A DNA stretch of 64,000 nt from Linepithema humile (taxonomy: Eukaryota > Arthropoda > Insecta > Hymenoptera > Formicidae): assembly GCF_040581485.1 (NCBI RefSeq), contig NC_090128.1, positions 17,207,431 to 17,271,430 on the forward strand, written 5' to 3'. Position numbers and translations under genes: made by a program. Under the pieces are notes generated by a model. That model had not been told where the DNA came from. It did not search any database and saw only the letters and a list, made by a program, of their open reading frames with translations. Shown here piece by piece: positions 63,435 to 64,000 of this stretch; position 1 is the first letter of the stretch; every line of letters begins with the position of its first letter.

Positions 63435-64000
63435 TTAATCAATAAGGCAATTTTTTAAGCGGAAAGAAAAATTTTACTTCAATCAAGTACAATTTAAAAA
63501 TAATTTGACGTTTTTGAGTTTCTCAGTTGGATCATGTCGTGATGCAGTATTGGAATGATTTTGAGTGAAAATAAAAAGCCATTGGATTGATAATCAGAAC
63601 TTTTGTTTTAATTTGTTTTAATTATTATTTTGTATGTGACGTGTACATTAAACATTAATATAATATCATTTATCAAGTGTGACAGAAACAAGTCGCTAAA
63701 ATGATGAACATTTTCTTTTTTATTGTTTTTTGAGTATTACTTTTTTAACAATCATTTTTACATACAGATACAGAATACAGATACAGCAGTATACTATTTA
63801 ATTGAATTATAAAATTTTTGGTTTCACAAGCATATACTTACAAAGGTAAATAAATTGATTTATAAATTAGTAACTACATATAAAATATAAAAGATAATAA
63901 GTAGATACCTAACAATATATAACATACGTAGAAAATTAAGAATGTCAATAATGCAAATTAATACTATTTCGTGAATATAATATCTATATGAAAAATATTT
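63435..64000. other. No feature seen
   Basis: AT-rich; no exon or repeat boundary recognised. Confidence 0.4.

Overview
The window looks like AT-rich nuclear DNA from an insect, most likely a hymenopteran and probably an ant. That is an inference from the mix of mobile elements (mauritiana-like mariner, PIF/Harbinger with MADF-BESS partners, piggyBac, Penelope-like and Ty3/gypsy elements, dense MITEs) and from a single host gene with canonical GT-AG introns. I saw no bacterial-type operons, rRNA or tRNA.

One host gene spans about two thirds of the window. On the minus strand, seven exons between 47141 and 6242 encode the N-terminal ~663 residues of an M1-family (aminopeptidase N-like) secreted protein. 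Every exon joins in phase. The introns (up to ~18.8 kb) are packed with transposons, and the 3' end lies before position 1 or was not recognised. The HEXXH zinc motif and the GAMEN substrate motif are both replaced although the reading frame is open, so this reads as a pseudoenzyme.

Layout. 1-6200: palindromes, MITEs and a 17-unit hairpin satellite (4156-4930). 6242-6525: exon 7. 6590-11340: a Penelope-like element with a GIY-YIG endonuclease and hammerhead-like cores, interrupted by a deleted Ty3/gypsy element (7728-11044) that itself carries a Harbinger MITE. 11666-12048: exon 6. 12200-30870 (intron 5): foldbacks, a mariner inside a Penelope fragment, an 8-bp-TSD element enclosing a large palindrome, a piggyBac relic, an element with ATCGGAT-type subterminal words, a ~5.1 kb Ty3/gypsy inside a foldback, and a ~590-bp (CT)n tract. 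30886-32964: exons 5, 4 and 3 around a transposon. 33000-46140 (intron 2): palindromes whose outer ends read CAGGGTG, CCCAGACAGCAC-type elements, a 9-10-bp-TSD element, and hammerhead-bearing foldbacks. 46143-47141: exons 2 and 1. 50520-62697: two adjacent PIF/Harbinger transposons, each with a HARBI1-like transposase and a divergently oriented MADF-BESS gene. They are riddled with nested MITEs whose target-site duplications are readable.

The transposon genes act in pairs (nuclease plus DNA-binding MADF-BESS partner) in Harbinger, and as gag-pol in the LTR elements. Nearly all are broken; the MADF-BESS gene at 60621-61632 has an intact spliced frame. The most unusual signals are the dead-enzyme gene, a terminal-repeat family whose interior is built of short self-complementary words that differ from copy to copy, large palindromes sharing an interior but carrying unrelated ends, the hairpin satellite, and hammerhead-like cores inside palindromes.
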